From Gynuella sunshinyii YC6258 (GTDB lineage: Bacteria > Pseudomonadota > Gammaproteobacteria > Pseudomonadales > Natronospirillaceae), in contig NZ_CP007142.1 of the NCBI RefSeq assembly GCF_000940805.1, positions 5,308,593 through 5,372,592 on the forward strand: a stretch of 64,000 nucleotides of DNA. The letters run 5' to 3'. The notes beneath the pieces were generated by a model. That model had not been told where the DNA came from. It searched no databases and worked only from the letters and a program-made list of their open reading frames with translations. Below are positions 51,201-59,751 of this stretch, piece after piece. Made by a program: the position numbers and the translations under genes. Position 1 is the first letter of the stretch; each line of letters opens with the position of its first letter.

Positions 51201-54200
51201 GGCCAGGCGTCTCACCCCCACATACTGCTCAAACAGATGTACCGGAATCTGAGCATATTGCGCCACTCCACGACCACTATCATCAATCACCGTCGCGCTG
51301 TAATGCAGATTCAGTCCAATCGGCGAATCAATGCCTTCCGGCACAGAATATTCATACTCATAGTGGCCATTTTCATCAAGCCGGGTTTCAAGCAGATCAC
51401 TGTCCAGCTGTTGGAAACGACGGTCATCGTGACCAAATTTATAATCATCATAACCTTTTGGTTTGAAATAAGCCGGGCGTAAACTGACATGACCCGTAAC
51501 CTTGCGGCCAGCCGCCGGAGGGCCAAACAGGTTATTCGACTGCACTGCAAATATGAACGTCTGACCAGGCGTTGCCGCCACAACAGCCGTACTGAGCGCA
51601 ACTTTGATCTTGTTGGGAATAAATTCCTCCACCTGGAAATCAAGACTGCCGATACTTCTCTCACGCCATAGAAGTTCAGCTTTCCATTTTCCGGTTTTGG
51701 CATCGTCCGGAATGTTGTAATCCAGAGAAACAACACCGGTGATATCAGTGCTGTAACGTTCTCTGAAGCGCTCAGCACCCGTTGGATCACGCAATAATAA
51801 AGTCAGATTATTGCTGCCCGGCAAACGACCTTCCTGATCACGTACAACCCCCACCAAATGCATCACATCACCGGGTCGGTAAACCCCTCGCTCACCGTAG
51901 AGGTAAGCCTGCAACAAAGACGCATCATGAGTGCTGTACACTCCGGAAGCATCGAAACCATTAAAGTTCTCGGCCTGGGTCTTCATATCCAGAAACGACA
52001 TATCACTACCGCGAGTGGCCATGATCAGATGAGTGTTGCGCGGGTCACTGTTTCGCAAGCGGACAAACCCGGCACTATCTGTAACACCTTTGGTGACTGT
52101 CTGGTTCCAATAATCCACCAGCTCAACGGTAACACCCGCCATTGGCAAAGCATCGCTCAATGACATGGCCCAGGTATAGATATAGTCATCAGTGCGCCGT
52201 GCAATCAGACCGATATCAGATGACAGGAACCAGCGACCTTGATGACTGTTATGACCTCGCAGGTGAATACGATACAAACCTTTAGGATTATTCTGAAAGA
52301 AACCAGACAGATCCACAGCCGTGGTTAACTCAACATTACGGGTGTCCTGCTTATGAAGCTTTTGCGTATCATATTGACCGTGAAACACCTGTTTGCCCGA
52401 CGTCAGCAATGACCCCTCATTACTCAATCCACTGTTTAAAAACTGCCGTACATTGCTGGGATAGATCTGGTCAATACTGATATCAAAGTAGTCCGTATTC
52501 GCCGTCAGAACAGTAATATTATGAGTATCGTATTTAGACAGAATATTACCTTTCAATGCGAACTCGACTTTACGCTGCAGATTGGAAGTACGTTGACTGA
52601 TGCTGATTTCTTCATTGGTCAACGCACCATCAGCCGCTAACAGCCCTCGTTGAATACTAAAGCGATACTGCCGGTCGGGTTGAAAATCCGCCTCGATCAG
52701 GTATTGAAATCCCCGGCTGGAAGCACGCTTTGAATCCACCGATATGTTATAGGTCAGGTTCTTTAAACGATCGGTATCCTGTACGGTGAGAAACGTCTGT
52801 AACTTCTCTGGTTCCACCGGCGCACTCAACTCAAGATGAGCGCTGAAATGTCGTCCCTCCAGTGAATAACTCAACCGTTTGATCGTGACGAACCTGGGTT
52901 GCTCCTGGGCAAAATCGCTACGAAAATCCGCATACATAGTGGCATTGCCATCCAATGCAGGAATGCCTTTCTCAAGCTGATAATAAACCTGCCGGTCTTT
53001 ACTCGGGCGGTCGATAAACTCACTGACCACACGGAAATGCCGCACCCGGTCTTTGGGCTCTTCAGTGGTCACATGATAAATCAGTGGCGTTTCCACGTTC
53101 TTTCCGTCAACGATATTGTTGGTCCATAACGTGAAGCGTTTTTCCACTTCCTCAAAACGGGTCCATTCAGAGAGTTCAATATCGATCAAAAAGCGCTGCT
53201 TCAGCGGGTTCTGTTCATCAAACTCAAACAACGCCGCAGATTGCCTGACTCGCTGGTAGGGGGAATGAAAAGAACTCTGCTGTGGTCTCGGCTTCGCATC
53301 CTCATCGAGATCATGCCAGGTAAATTGATCGCCACTGATATGCTCAGGCGCGATGGTCAACGTGTAATCGGTCGATGGTGCCAGCGGGCCATCCGGTTTG
53401 AAGACCAGCTTGTTATCGGCGAGCCAGTACCAATCACCTTCCAATGGCGGCGAAATCTGAACCAGATGACTGTGATCCACTGCTCCGATGGCAATATTGG
53501 CCGGTCTGATCTGTTTATTGAATACCACATCAATCGTGGTATTACGGCTACTCTGCCCCTGCGGCGTGATCGACTCAACCGCCACAATGTTCTGCCCGGT
53601 GTTGAATATAGTGTAGTTTTTCTGATGCCACTGGCTGTCTGGCCGGGGTAACAGCGAAGGAGCGAGAGTAAAGGGAATCTCGGCGCTGGACGGCCAATAG
53701 GGATCTGGAATCAGCTCCAGACTTTTCGCGGACTTCCACTCAAACTCATAATCCCGTGTCATCTTCCACTGAATGGGCAAACGTGCTTCATCCAGCTCAC
53801 TGGCACGATAACGCCGACCAATTTTCACCCCTGGTGACAAAGCTTTATTGAAGTTCAACAACAAAGGCTGATCCGGTAGATACTTCGCCTGAGTGGAGAA
53901 CTGAATCTCGTCTTTGGCCACCTGAAAAACGGCTTTGGACGATCCCTCGGCATAATGTTGTTCATGAAAATACAACAAGGCATCGCTCAGCTGGATCTGA
54001 TACCCGGTTTCCGGCTTCCAGCCCTGGCGGGGAGTAAACTTGAGCAAATAATCCGATAACCAGATGAACTCACCATGGATGGCTGGCGTAATCTGAACAC
54101 CTTCAGCCGTACTGTCGGCATCATGGTGTTTGCCAAACGGTCGATTAAACTCAATCCACACCGACTGTTCCGCCGCAAGTGTATCCTTAAGCTGGTACTG

Positions 54201-55766
54201 GCTTTTATTGCCAAAGAAAGCGGAGCCGCTCGGCTCGGTTTGCGGTATCTGATAAAAGTGAGGATTAATCACATTTTCAGCCGTGGTAAAGCTGAACTCC
54301 GTCGTACCGGTCCATTGAAAACGATCATCCGGATTGAAGTCCGGGTGGATGGCCATTTTATATTCTGTCAACTGTGACCACGGTTCACTGGGTTCAATCA
54401 CCAGCTTGCTGGTACTGGCCCAGTAATACTGTCCTTTAATCGCCGGTGTCACCAAAACCGGCGGTTTCGACTGCGACATGGATGTACGGACACCCAACAC
54501 CTGTTCATCCACCAGACCACGTGAGAACTGCACTTCCAGTACCGCCTCAGGATCTACATGATCGCCACGAAGACTGATATTGGCGATAGACTGGGTTCGT
54601 GGTTTGACAAAAAACTCTATGCGATTCAATGAACGATTGTCGGTCCAGTTGCGATCTGATTCCTGATTCACCTCTGGCAGAAACTCAATCGCTACCTTTT
54701 CCCGAATCGGCCAGCCGTTTTTGCCCGGAGTAAAACGTACGGTTCTGGCATTCAGCCAGCGCCAACTACCCTCAACCTCGGGCGTCATCAAAACCGGCAT
54801 CACGTTACTGGCTTTATCTTTATTCAGATCAAGCACACCCACCATATTGCCGGAAAATTCAAAGGTTACCGGGGTATTCCATTCCACCTGATGATCGATC
54901 GACACATCATTCACATACACATCGTTGGCAGAGGTCGACAAGGCAATTCCGGTATCGCCCTGCCACTGTTGATAATCTGGATTGATGAGTTTTTCCGGTA
55001 ACACCGTAAACTGATAAGTAGTATCGAAACGCGGCCGCTGGTTGGTGAAATTGAAGGTTAAAGTATGATTATCAGACCACTGATAATAACCATCCGGTAA
55101 CGGCGATAACTCAATGAACGGCACATCCCGTGGTGTCAGTTTCACACGTTTGCGATACTGTCCGGCCACCTCACCATTAAACACAATGGCAATCTGATTA
55201 TTCAGCACCTCCGGTGCGTGCTGTTTCGATGCGGTAGGTAACAAATCATTCAAACTGACCTGTTCATAGGGCGTCGTAAAGTCAATGAACACAGGCAGCT
55301 GCGTCAATCCAGGCCAGTAAAACAGGTGAGCGTCAGACTTGGCACCAAGCCTCACCAACCGTAACTGACGGTTATACGGGGTTGGCCGCTGAAAGCGGAT
55401 GGTTTCCACCATACCACTCTTATCCAGACTCGATGAAAAAGCACCGGCTACCAGCGGACCACTGCTCTCGAACAACTCTGCGGCGTCGACAGCGAAAAGG
55501 GGCTGACCGACAGGAAAGCGATACTTGAGCACAATCTCGCCCCCATTTGGATTAACCGCATCAGTCGCACTGATCGACACCAACGCCTGGGCATGTTGAT
55601 ATTGATATACCAGCCAGGACCCAAAGATCAGTAATGCCAGGGTCAGAGAAATCCACACCCATTTACGCTGATAAAAATGCGTCTGCGGATGTTCGGATAA
55701 TGTTTCGGATTGTTGTTGTTCAGGTGATGTATCGGGTTTGTCAGGCACAGTCAGTCTCCAACTTGA
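48207..55766 (-). CDS. Giant bacterial alpha-2-macroglobulin with six N-terminal Ig-like modules
   Basis: 2519 aa from the ATG at 55766, versus about 1650 in E. coli YfhM. Residues about 36-58 form one membrane anchor (WVWISLTLALLIFGSWLVYQY), rather than a lipobox. Residues about 100-870 hold six similar modules, each with a 'P.i.G.y.W....l.f.P' pattern (e.g. PEVEGSWRWLNARTVRFTP, PAIKGQYYWASTSKLVIEP, PAIHGEFIWLSDYLLKFTP, PPLEGDWYWLADNKLVFKP), like Big_5/SbsA Ig domains. The usual MG domains follow. The thioester motif CLEQ is at about residue 2062 (YPHGCLEQTTS). It would trap attacking proteases in the periplasm and works with PBP1C, with which it overlaps. Confidence 0.9.
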   Translation of the reverse strand, partial: SSWRLTVPDKPDTSPEQQQSETLSEHPQTHFYQRKWVWISLTLALLIFGSWLVYQYQHAQALVSISATDAVNPNGGEIVLKYRFPVGQPLFAVDAAELFESSGPLVAGAFSSSLDKSGMVETIRFQRPTPYNRQLRLVRLGAKSDAHLFYWPGLTQLPVFIDFTTPYEQVSLNDLLPTASKQHAPEVLNNQIAIVFNGEVAGQYRKRVKLTPRDVPFIELSPLPDGYYQWSDNHTLTFNFTNQRPRFDTTYQFTVLPEKLINPDYQQWQGDTGIALSTSANDVYVNDVSIDHQVEWNTPVTFEFSGNMVGVLDLNKDKASNVMPVLMTPEVEGSWRWLNARTVRFTPGKNGWPIREKVAIEFLPEVNQESDRNWTDNRSLNRIEFFVKPRTQSIANISLRGDHVDPEAVLEVQFSRGLVDEQVLGVRTSMSQSKPPVLVTPAIKGQYYWASTSKLVIEPSEPWSQLTEYKMAIHPDFNPDDRFQWTGTTEFSFTTAENVINPHFYQIPQTEPSGSAFFGNKSQYQLKDTLAAEQSVWIEFNRPFGKHHDADSTAEGVQITPAIHGEFIWLSDYLLKFTPRQGWKPETGYQIQLSDALLYFHEQHYAEGSSKAVFQVAKDEIQFSTQAKYLPDQPLLLNFNKALSPGVKIGRRYRASELDEARLPIQWKMTRDYEFEWKSAKSLELIPDPYWPSSAEIPFTLAPSLLPRPDSQWHQKNYTIFNTGQNIVAVESITPQGQSSRNTTIDVVFNKQIRPANIAIGAVDHSHLVQISPPLEGDWYWLADNKLVFKPDGPLAPSTDYTLTIAPEHISGDQFTWHDLDEDAKPRPQQSSFHSPYQRVRQSAALFEFDEQNPLKQRFLIDIELSEWTRFEEVEKRFTLWTNNIVDGKNVETPLIYHVTTEEPKDRVRHFRVVSEFIDRPSKDRQVYYQLEKGIPALDGNATMYADFRSDFAQEQPRFVTIKRLSYSLEGRHFSAHLELSAPVEPEKLQTFLTVQDTDRLKNLTYNISVDSKRASSRGFQYLIEADFQPDRQYRFSIQRGLLAADGALTNEEISISQRTSNLQRKVEFALKGNILSKYDTHNITVLTANTDYFDISIDQIYPSNVRQFLNSGLSNEGSLLTSGKQVFHGQYDTQKLHKQDTRNVELTTAVDLSGFFQNNPKGLYRIHLRGHNSHQGRWFLSSDIGLIARRTDDYIYTWAMSLSDALPMAGVTVELVDYWNQTVTKGVTDSAGFVRLRNSDPRNTHLIMATRGSDMSFLDMKTQAENFNGFDASGVYSTHDASLLQAYLYGERGVYRPGDVMHLVGVVRDQEGRLPGSNNLTLLLRDPTGAERFRERYSTDITGVVSLDYNIPDDAKTGKWKAELLWRERSIGSLDFQVEEFIPNKIKVALSTAVVAATPGQTFIFAVQSNNLFGPPAAGRKVTGHVSLRPAYFKPKGYDDYKFGHDDRRFQQLDSDLLETRLDENGHYEYEYSVPEGIDSPIGLNLHYSATVIDDSGRGVAQYAQIPVHLFEQYVGVRRLANNTIELGDTVKFEAVNVTVDGTRIDPSRQSFKYEVFRKRKITHFRKNERGYYRYVTEKVDVPLLSHNTRDNRFDYLTEYSGEHYLQVTDLNGGQVTRFYFNVVGPRDRVSIVEAPEAVLMKARQDTAIVGENLMVDVQAPFAGQLLLIAERDDVIWSQAIAMDSNTTTVSLPISAAQTPNFYLSAIVVQPASNGSRELPVYATGIINVNVRDPGQTPSVQITAPAKVAPNGKLTVQVSVDRLDRGDMYFTLAAVDEGILDLTQFKTPNMKSAFNRKQRLDVAHFSVYPWLMPYNPDTLVTISPSGSAPARALIKKKRENPDAAARVKSVALWSGLQKFGEDGKASVTFDVPEFDGSLRLMLVSFGDQRFNSAETTVTVRDDLVLKPSLPRFMANGDHFELPFTVFNSTAQAGEVTVSVQASDHVELLGNERQNMTLAAGGESRGSFSFNVKDRLGIAHFTLTAQGLNEQTIKRIDVPVRSSGNYVSLSDAGIVDAATPKTIQIPKVFKPGTEVQALRVAPAGLLEFAGSLKYLLNYPHGCLEQTTSKLFPLLYFEEFAKSADFYDFRTSTPRYYLRQGITSIERMQLDNGYFSYWGGSDEVNNYAFLYAAHFLAEARHKGMDINETVWSNLQYRLREDVLNRFNGNAGYQGDYNLSHQVYALYVMALSDQPMVAEMNALLQYQQRQLKLHDRARLAAAFKLAGRDQQAQSLLENITSIHEYDDPYRETSGTFASSTRDLAILLDALIEVDPQAEVIPLIIDKLSSLRRHGRWGSTQDNAMALMALGKSVTRSVRTQSGDVIITLPNGEQVKNHSVDLSTIDLLSGDVSIHTTGDAEANYFWQADGVSNAEAVSDEDHGLKVRRQYLNTKKERVDLTQVRQGDLVIVQLTMSAKGGPVSNVAVTDLLPMGLEIENARLSTSADIPWLKSTARPDYSDIRDDRMNLYLTLNDQEVVYYYTTRAVTLGAFAVPSVRAEAMYDESKYSLSGAGTMKILPMR

Positions 55767-56383
55767 CATCAATGACCTCAGCAACTCAGCGAATTACCTG
55801 GTCAGCTCATTCGGGTTCCGGAAATGGTGCGAAGGGATATATGCACGTTCCGTGTGTCATAGCGTGACGACCACAGCCATCACAGCAAGTATTGCTCCAT
55901 CAGTACAGGTTGCCAAACATGGCCGCAAAGGCAGCTACTGATAACAGCGATTGTAAAGGTTAGCACTATAACCTATAAATCATTTGTGAATACACATTCA
56001 AATCAACGTTGTTATCCGGGATTTCAAATGCCAGACAGGCTGGTGATTCGCTGAGAAGAATCACTCTGGAACCGAATACCCCAATACAGACTTGATCACT
56101 TGAAAAGCCAGCGATCAGATCAATCACTTTTCGGCCTGGCCATATGACCATTCCACCACCAACAACGTGAACCATGCAGCCCTGATTGACCGGCAGAAAT
56201 AACCGTAATAAGTCTTTATCAGAACGATCATTGCTACAGCACGGCCCACCCGCTATTTATCAGTGAGTGAATATCGTAAAAGTCTATTTTTTTGATACCT
56301 CACCACCCACACCTTAAGGGACTTTACTCACCGCAAACTTCGGGTTACTGTTGCGCCGCGCTGGCAAAAAACCAGCGCCGGGA
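55767..56383. other. Intergenic region upstream of the alpha-2-macroglobulin gene
   Basis: About 600 bp without a supported gene. It carries the promoter of the A2M-pbpC operon on the minus strand. A hairpin GCGCTGG...CCAGCGC (56358-56378) lies at the right edge, just before the C4-like RNA region. Confidence 0.4.
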
Positions 56384-56565
56384 TTAGCACCCTGAAAACT
56401 CTTCACGGCGGTACATCAAGGCGCATCGCGTCTTTTTTTTGTACTGGTGCTTACGCACGCCTGTCTGTTTTGGCAGGCCGGGCGGGCCAGCTTCGGCTGG
56501 GCCGCTTTCCGTGAAGAGCGGTAGTGCTAACCCGTTTCGGCCTGCCCCCAGTTTCGCTTAGCACC
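56384..56565 (+). ncRNA. C4-antisense-RNA-like structured leader
   Basis: Three blocks are mutually complementary. CTCTTCACGG (56399-56408) pairs exactly with CCGTGAAGAG (56509-56518). GGCAGGCCG (56472-56480) pairs exactly with CGGCCTGCC (56538-56546). GTGCTAA (56524-56530) can pair with TTAGCAC either upstream (56384-56390) or downstream (56558-56564). A strong stem with a TTCG loop (about 56483-56505) lies inside. This duplicated a/b and a'/b' layout, the segment GGTAGTGCTAACC and the small ORF just downstream resemble C4 antisense RNAs of phages P1, P7 and P4-type prophages, which control a downstream immunity or division-inhibitor gene. Exact RNA ends are unknown. Confidence 0.6.
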
Positions 56566-56590
56566 GAACTGAGGGGCATTGTTTTCTACA

Positions 56591-56902
56591 ATGTTCACGG
56601 AAAATTTCATGTCATCTATACAATTATCCGAAGCCCAAACGAAAGAACTGCTGTGTCATCGCTGCCTGAGCGTACGTGACGAACACGGACAAATCCATCA
56701 CCTGCCGGATTTCAGAGCCTTTGGTCTGGCCCACACCCGCCGCGACGCCTGCAGCCAGGTCAGCGCCATACTCACATTCATGCAAGCCCAGTTCGGCCTC
56801 TACGACCACCCCTCCTTCAACGGCATGGACGAAGAAGCCCTCATCGGCCAAACCCTCATCCTCAGCCTGTGCCGATCACTGCTCGCACTGCCGGAAAGTT
56901 AA
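56591..56902 (+). CDS. Small protein downstream of the C4-like leader, function unknown
   Basis: 103 aa from the ATG at 56591; alternatives are a TTG at 56579 and an ATG at 56609. The sequence has SEAQTKELLCHRCLSVRDE, RAFGLAHTRRDACSQVSAIL and EEALIGQTLILSLCRSLLALPES. It is largely helical with three Cys and no signal peptide. Phage C4 loci carry an icd/ash-like small gene in this place, but I see no clear similarity to Icd. It stands alone, 13 bases before a terminator hairpin. It could be a prophage remnant gene kept under antisense-RNA control. Confidence 0.55.
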   Translation: MFTENFMSSIQLSEAQTKELLCHRCLSVRDEHGQIHHLPDFRAFGLAHTRRDACSQVSAILTFMQAQFGLYDHPSFNGMDEEALIGQTLILSLCRSLLALPES

Positions 56903-56915
56903 CCCCATAAACAAA

Positions 56916-56940
56916 AAAGCCCGGAATAAATCCGGGCTTT
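56916..56940. terminator. Bidirectional terminator between the small ORF and the CRISPR array
   Basis: AAAGCCCGGA and TCCGGGCTTT form a 10-bp stem with an ATAAA loop. On the minus strand a T6 run follows, so it could end the array transcript. On the plus strand it closes the small gene ending at 56902. Confidence 0.75.
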
Positions 56941-57066
56941 ATACAAAGCATTGAGGTTTATCAACATACCGCTGAAACAACCTGACAATCCAACAGAACA
57001 ACCGTGAGTTTTTTTGGATCATAATTATTAGCATGGCAACACAAAAACCAATTATGAACCAGACAA

Positions 57067-59437
57067 CTTCCTGACTGTTTGCGGGGAAGTGAACGTCTAA
57101 CAAAACCTGAACGCAAGTTTCTACTTTTTTTATGCTGCCTGTGCGGCAGTGAACTTACTTTCAGGAAAAGCGCTCAACCCTTGGCATTTCTAAGCTGCCT
57201 GTGCGGCAGTGAACGAAACTCGCAACAGTCCTCATGTCACATGCATTTTCTAAGCTGCCTGTGCGGCAGTGAACGTGCGTGTGACTCAACAGATAATCAA
57301 GCTGATTTTCTAAGCTGCCTGTGCGGCAGTGAACCTGACTTAGCTGAAGCTACTGCACTTGAAGCGTTTCTAAGCTGCCTGTGCGGCAGTGAACATATGG
57401 CAGATACCCGTTGCTGTCGAGTTCGATTTCTAAGCTGCCTGTGCGGCAGTGAACGCGACTAACGCCGAAATACGGGATGCTTTCGCTTTCTAAGCTGCCT
57501 GTGCGGCAGTGAACATTGTTGGAATGTGTTCGAACCCTGACCACAATTTCTAAGCTGCCTGTGCGGCAGTGAACTCCAAAAGAGTTGATTGCAAAGCCGC
57601 CGGAATTTTCTAAGCTGCCTGTGCGGCAGTGAACCTTTAATTCAAGCATTACCCTGGTTCCATCAATTTCTAAGCTGCCTGTGCGGCAGTGAACGGTGAT
57701 CTGAGCGAGTATGTTGATTACTGCATTTTCTAAGCTGCCTGTGCGGCAGTGAACGCGTGACATGAGAACAAAGGGCACCCCGATGCGTTTCTAAGCTGCC
57801 TGTGCGGCAGTGAACTCAAGCAACACAGCGCGACCAGCGCCGGTTATTTTCTAAGCTGCCTGTGCGGCAGTGAACCTGTTGCGCGTAGCCGCTGCTGATC
57901 ACTGCCTTTTCTAAGCTGCCTGTGCGGCAGTGAACGCATCTGGGTGGGACTTACAACCTCGACCCGATTTCTAAGCTGCCTGTGCGGCAGTGAACCTGTT
58001 GAGATCAGCTCCCTGTGCGACCCCTCATTTCTAAGCTGCCTGTGCGGCAGTGAACAAACTGTTCGAGCCCGATTACGTTCGACAGAACTTTCTAAGCTGC
58101 CTGTGCGGCAGTGAACGGTTCGCATCGTCCAAGGTCATTGATGCCGGGTTTCTAAGCTGCCTGTGCGGCAGTGAACGGGTTCAGTCCGCCAACAATCTCT
58201 CTCAAGACTTTCTAAGCTGCCTGTGCGGCAGTGAACGTTACAGATTTCGTGGGTGACCCGAACACCCATTTCTAAGCTGCCTGTGCGGCAGTGAACGTAT
58301 ACGACCAATCCGAAGAGCTCTGTCTAGATTTCTAAGCTGCCTGTGCGGCAGTGAACACGTATCGTAGAAAGATCGCGCGTGAGCGAGGTTTTCTAAGCTG
58401 CCTGTGCGGCAGTGAACTCGAGCAGGTATTGCGCCAGCTCGAACGCTTCTTTCTAAGCTGCCTGTGCGGCAGTGAACCATCGCTCCGCCCGATACGGTGA
58501 AGTTGATCCTTTCTAAGCTGCCTGTGCGGCAGTGAACGTTTATCAAACTGTTCGAGCCAGACTATGTCCTTTCTAAGCTGCCTGTGCGGCAGTGAACCAC
58601 TCCTCCGCCGAAACCGAGTGGCGCAGAGGTTTCTAAGCTGCCTGTGCGGCAGTGAACTGAGCAGTCCATCATTTGTGGGAGGTGTTACATTTCTAAGCTG
58701 CCTGTGCGGCAGTGAACGTATGCTTCTGCGCCGGGGTACACTTCGCCCCTTTCTAAGCTGCCTGTGCGGCAGTGAACCTAGCCGAAGCCGACCTCGGCGT
58801 TATCCTTGATTTCTAAGCTGCCTGTGCGGCAGTGAACGTTGCGTGATGAGATTTGATAACATCTACTCATTTCTAAGCTGCCTGTGCGGCAGTGAACAAA
58901 ATCTTCCCGCTTTGTCAAATGATCCTTCTTTTCTAAGCTGCCTGTGCGGCAGTGAACTCCAAAACTTTTTCCATTGTCATTTCTCATTTTTTCTAAGCTG
59001 CCTGTGCGGCAGTGAACTTCCAAGCGTTATGGACCCGGTCTCGCAAATATTTCTAAGCTGCCTGTGCGGCAGTGAACAGTGGGTCACAAGGCTATATTCG
59101 AAGTCAGAATTTCTAAGCTGCCTGTGCGGCAGTGAACTGGGTATTGACACACTTAAACAGCTTTATGACTTTCTAAGCTGCCTGTGCGGCAGTGAACACG
59201 GCCAGGCTATAGGAAAAATCTCAATTACCTTTCTAAGCTGCCTGTGCGGCAGTGAACTGCTTGTTAATAACTTTAAAAATCTACCAACGTTTCTAAGCTG
59301 CCTGTGCGGCAGTGAACGTCGCCAGTGTGTTACTGATGATGGTGCAACATTTCTAAGCTGCCTGTGCGGCAGTGAACCAGGTGATGGTCCAGGGGATGGG
59401 TCCGATGACTTTCTAAGCTGCCTGTGCGGCAGTGAAC
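57067..59437 (-). CRISPR. Type I-F CRISPR array, 39 repeats plus one decayed terminal repeat
   Basis: Repeat on the minus strand: GTTCACTGCCGCACAGGCAG followed by CTTAGAAA (28 bp), close to the canonical I-F repeat. 39 repeats run from 57127 to 59437 with 38 spacers of 32 bases, a few of 33 (for example those starting at 57755, 58056 and 58357). One further decayed repeat (57067-57094) lies exactly 32 bases beyond the repeat at 57127-57154, which itself has three changes. Decay at that end, and the position downstream of the cas genes, put the leader at 59438 onward and transcription on the minus strand. CRISPR spacers are the system's record of phage or plasmid encounters. Confidence 0.98.
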
Positions 59438-59662
59438 TGAAGTATAAACTTCAAAAAACCAATTACAACAACCACTTAGGCAACATTTGGGGTTTTAACC
59501 AATGTTTTTTAGCGGTTTTGTAAGTTGTTGATTTTCAAGCAGTTTTTTAAGGAGCCAAAAAGATTGGTATTTTCATCCAATTCCGGGCTTTATGGTATTG
59601 CAGTTTTGGGGTGGTTGCCATCGTTAATATGGCTGTTTTTGTGTGGTGTTTTTGGAACAAAA
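59438..59662 (-). promoter_or_regulatory. CRISPR leader
   Basis: 225 AT-rich bases between the first repeat and the cas terminator, with no supported gene. A 6-bp palindrome (TGAAGT-ATAA-ACTTCA, 59438-59453) sits directly at the leader-repeat junction. The array promoter should be here. Confidence 0.7.
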
Positions 59663-59697
59663 AAAAGCAGACATAGGTGGTGCCATGTCTGCTTTTT
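59663..59697 (-). terminator. Rho-independent terminator of the cas operon
   Basis: AAAAGCAGACAT and ATGTCTGCTTTT form a stem of at least 12 bp. On the minus strand a run of eight T follows. It separates cas6f from the array leader, so cas mRNA and pre-crRNA are probably made from different promoters. Confidence 0.8.
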
Positions 59698-59751
59698 AAT
59701 AGGCTGTCTTGTTTCAATCAGCTATTTTTAATGGGTGTTTCAGGTTGTATG

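Noticed and set aside
56384-56590. A retron msr-msd unit
   Set aside because: The inverted repeats look similar at first, but no reverse transcriptase gene follows. The pairing pattern fits a C4-like RNA better.
57079-59523. Long frames on both strands across the CRISPR array, with repeated FLSCLCGSE or VHCRTGSLE
   Set aside because: These are translations of the repeat itself, in phase because repeat plus spacer is 60 bases. They are not genes.
59525-59731. A 68-codon frame in the CRISPR leader
   Set aside because: It crosses the cas operon terminator and the leader and lacks a ribosome site.
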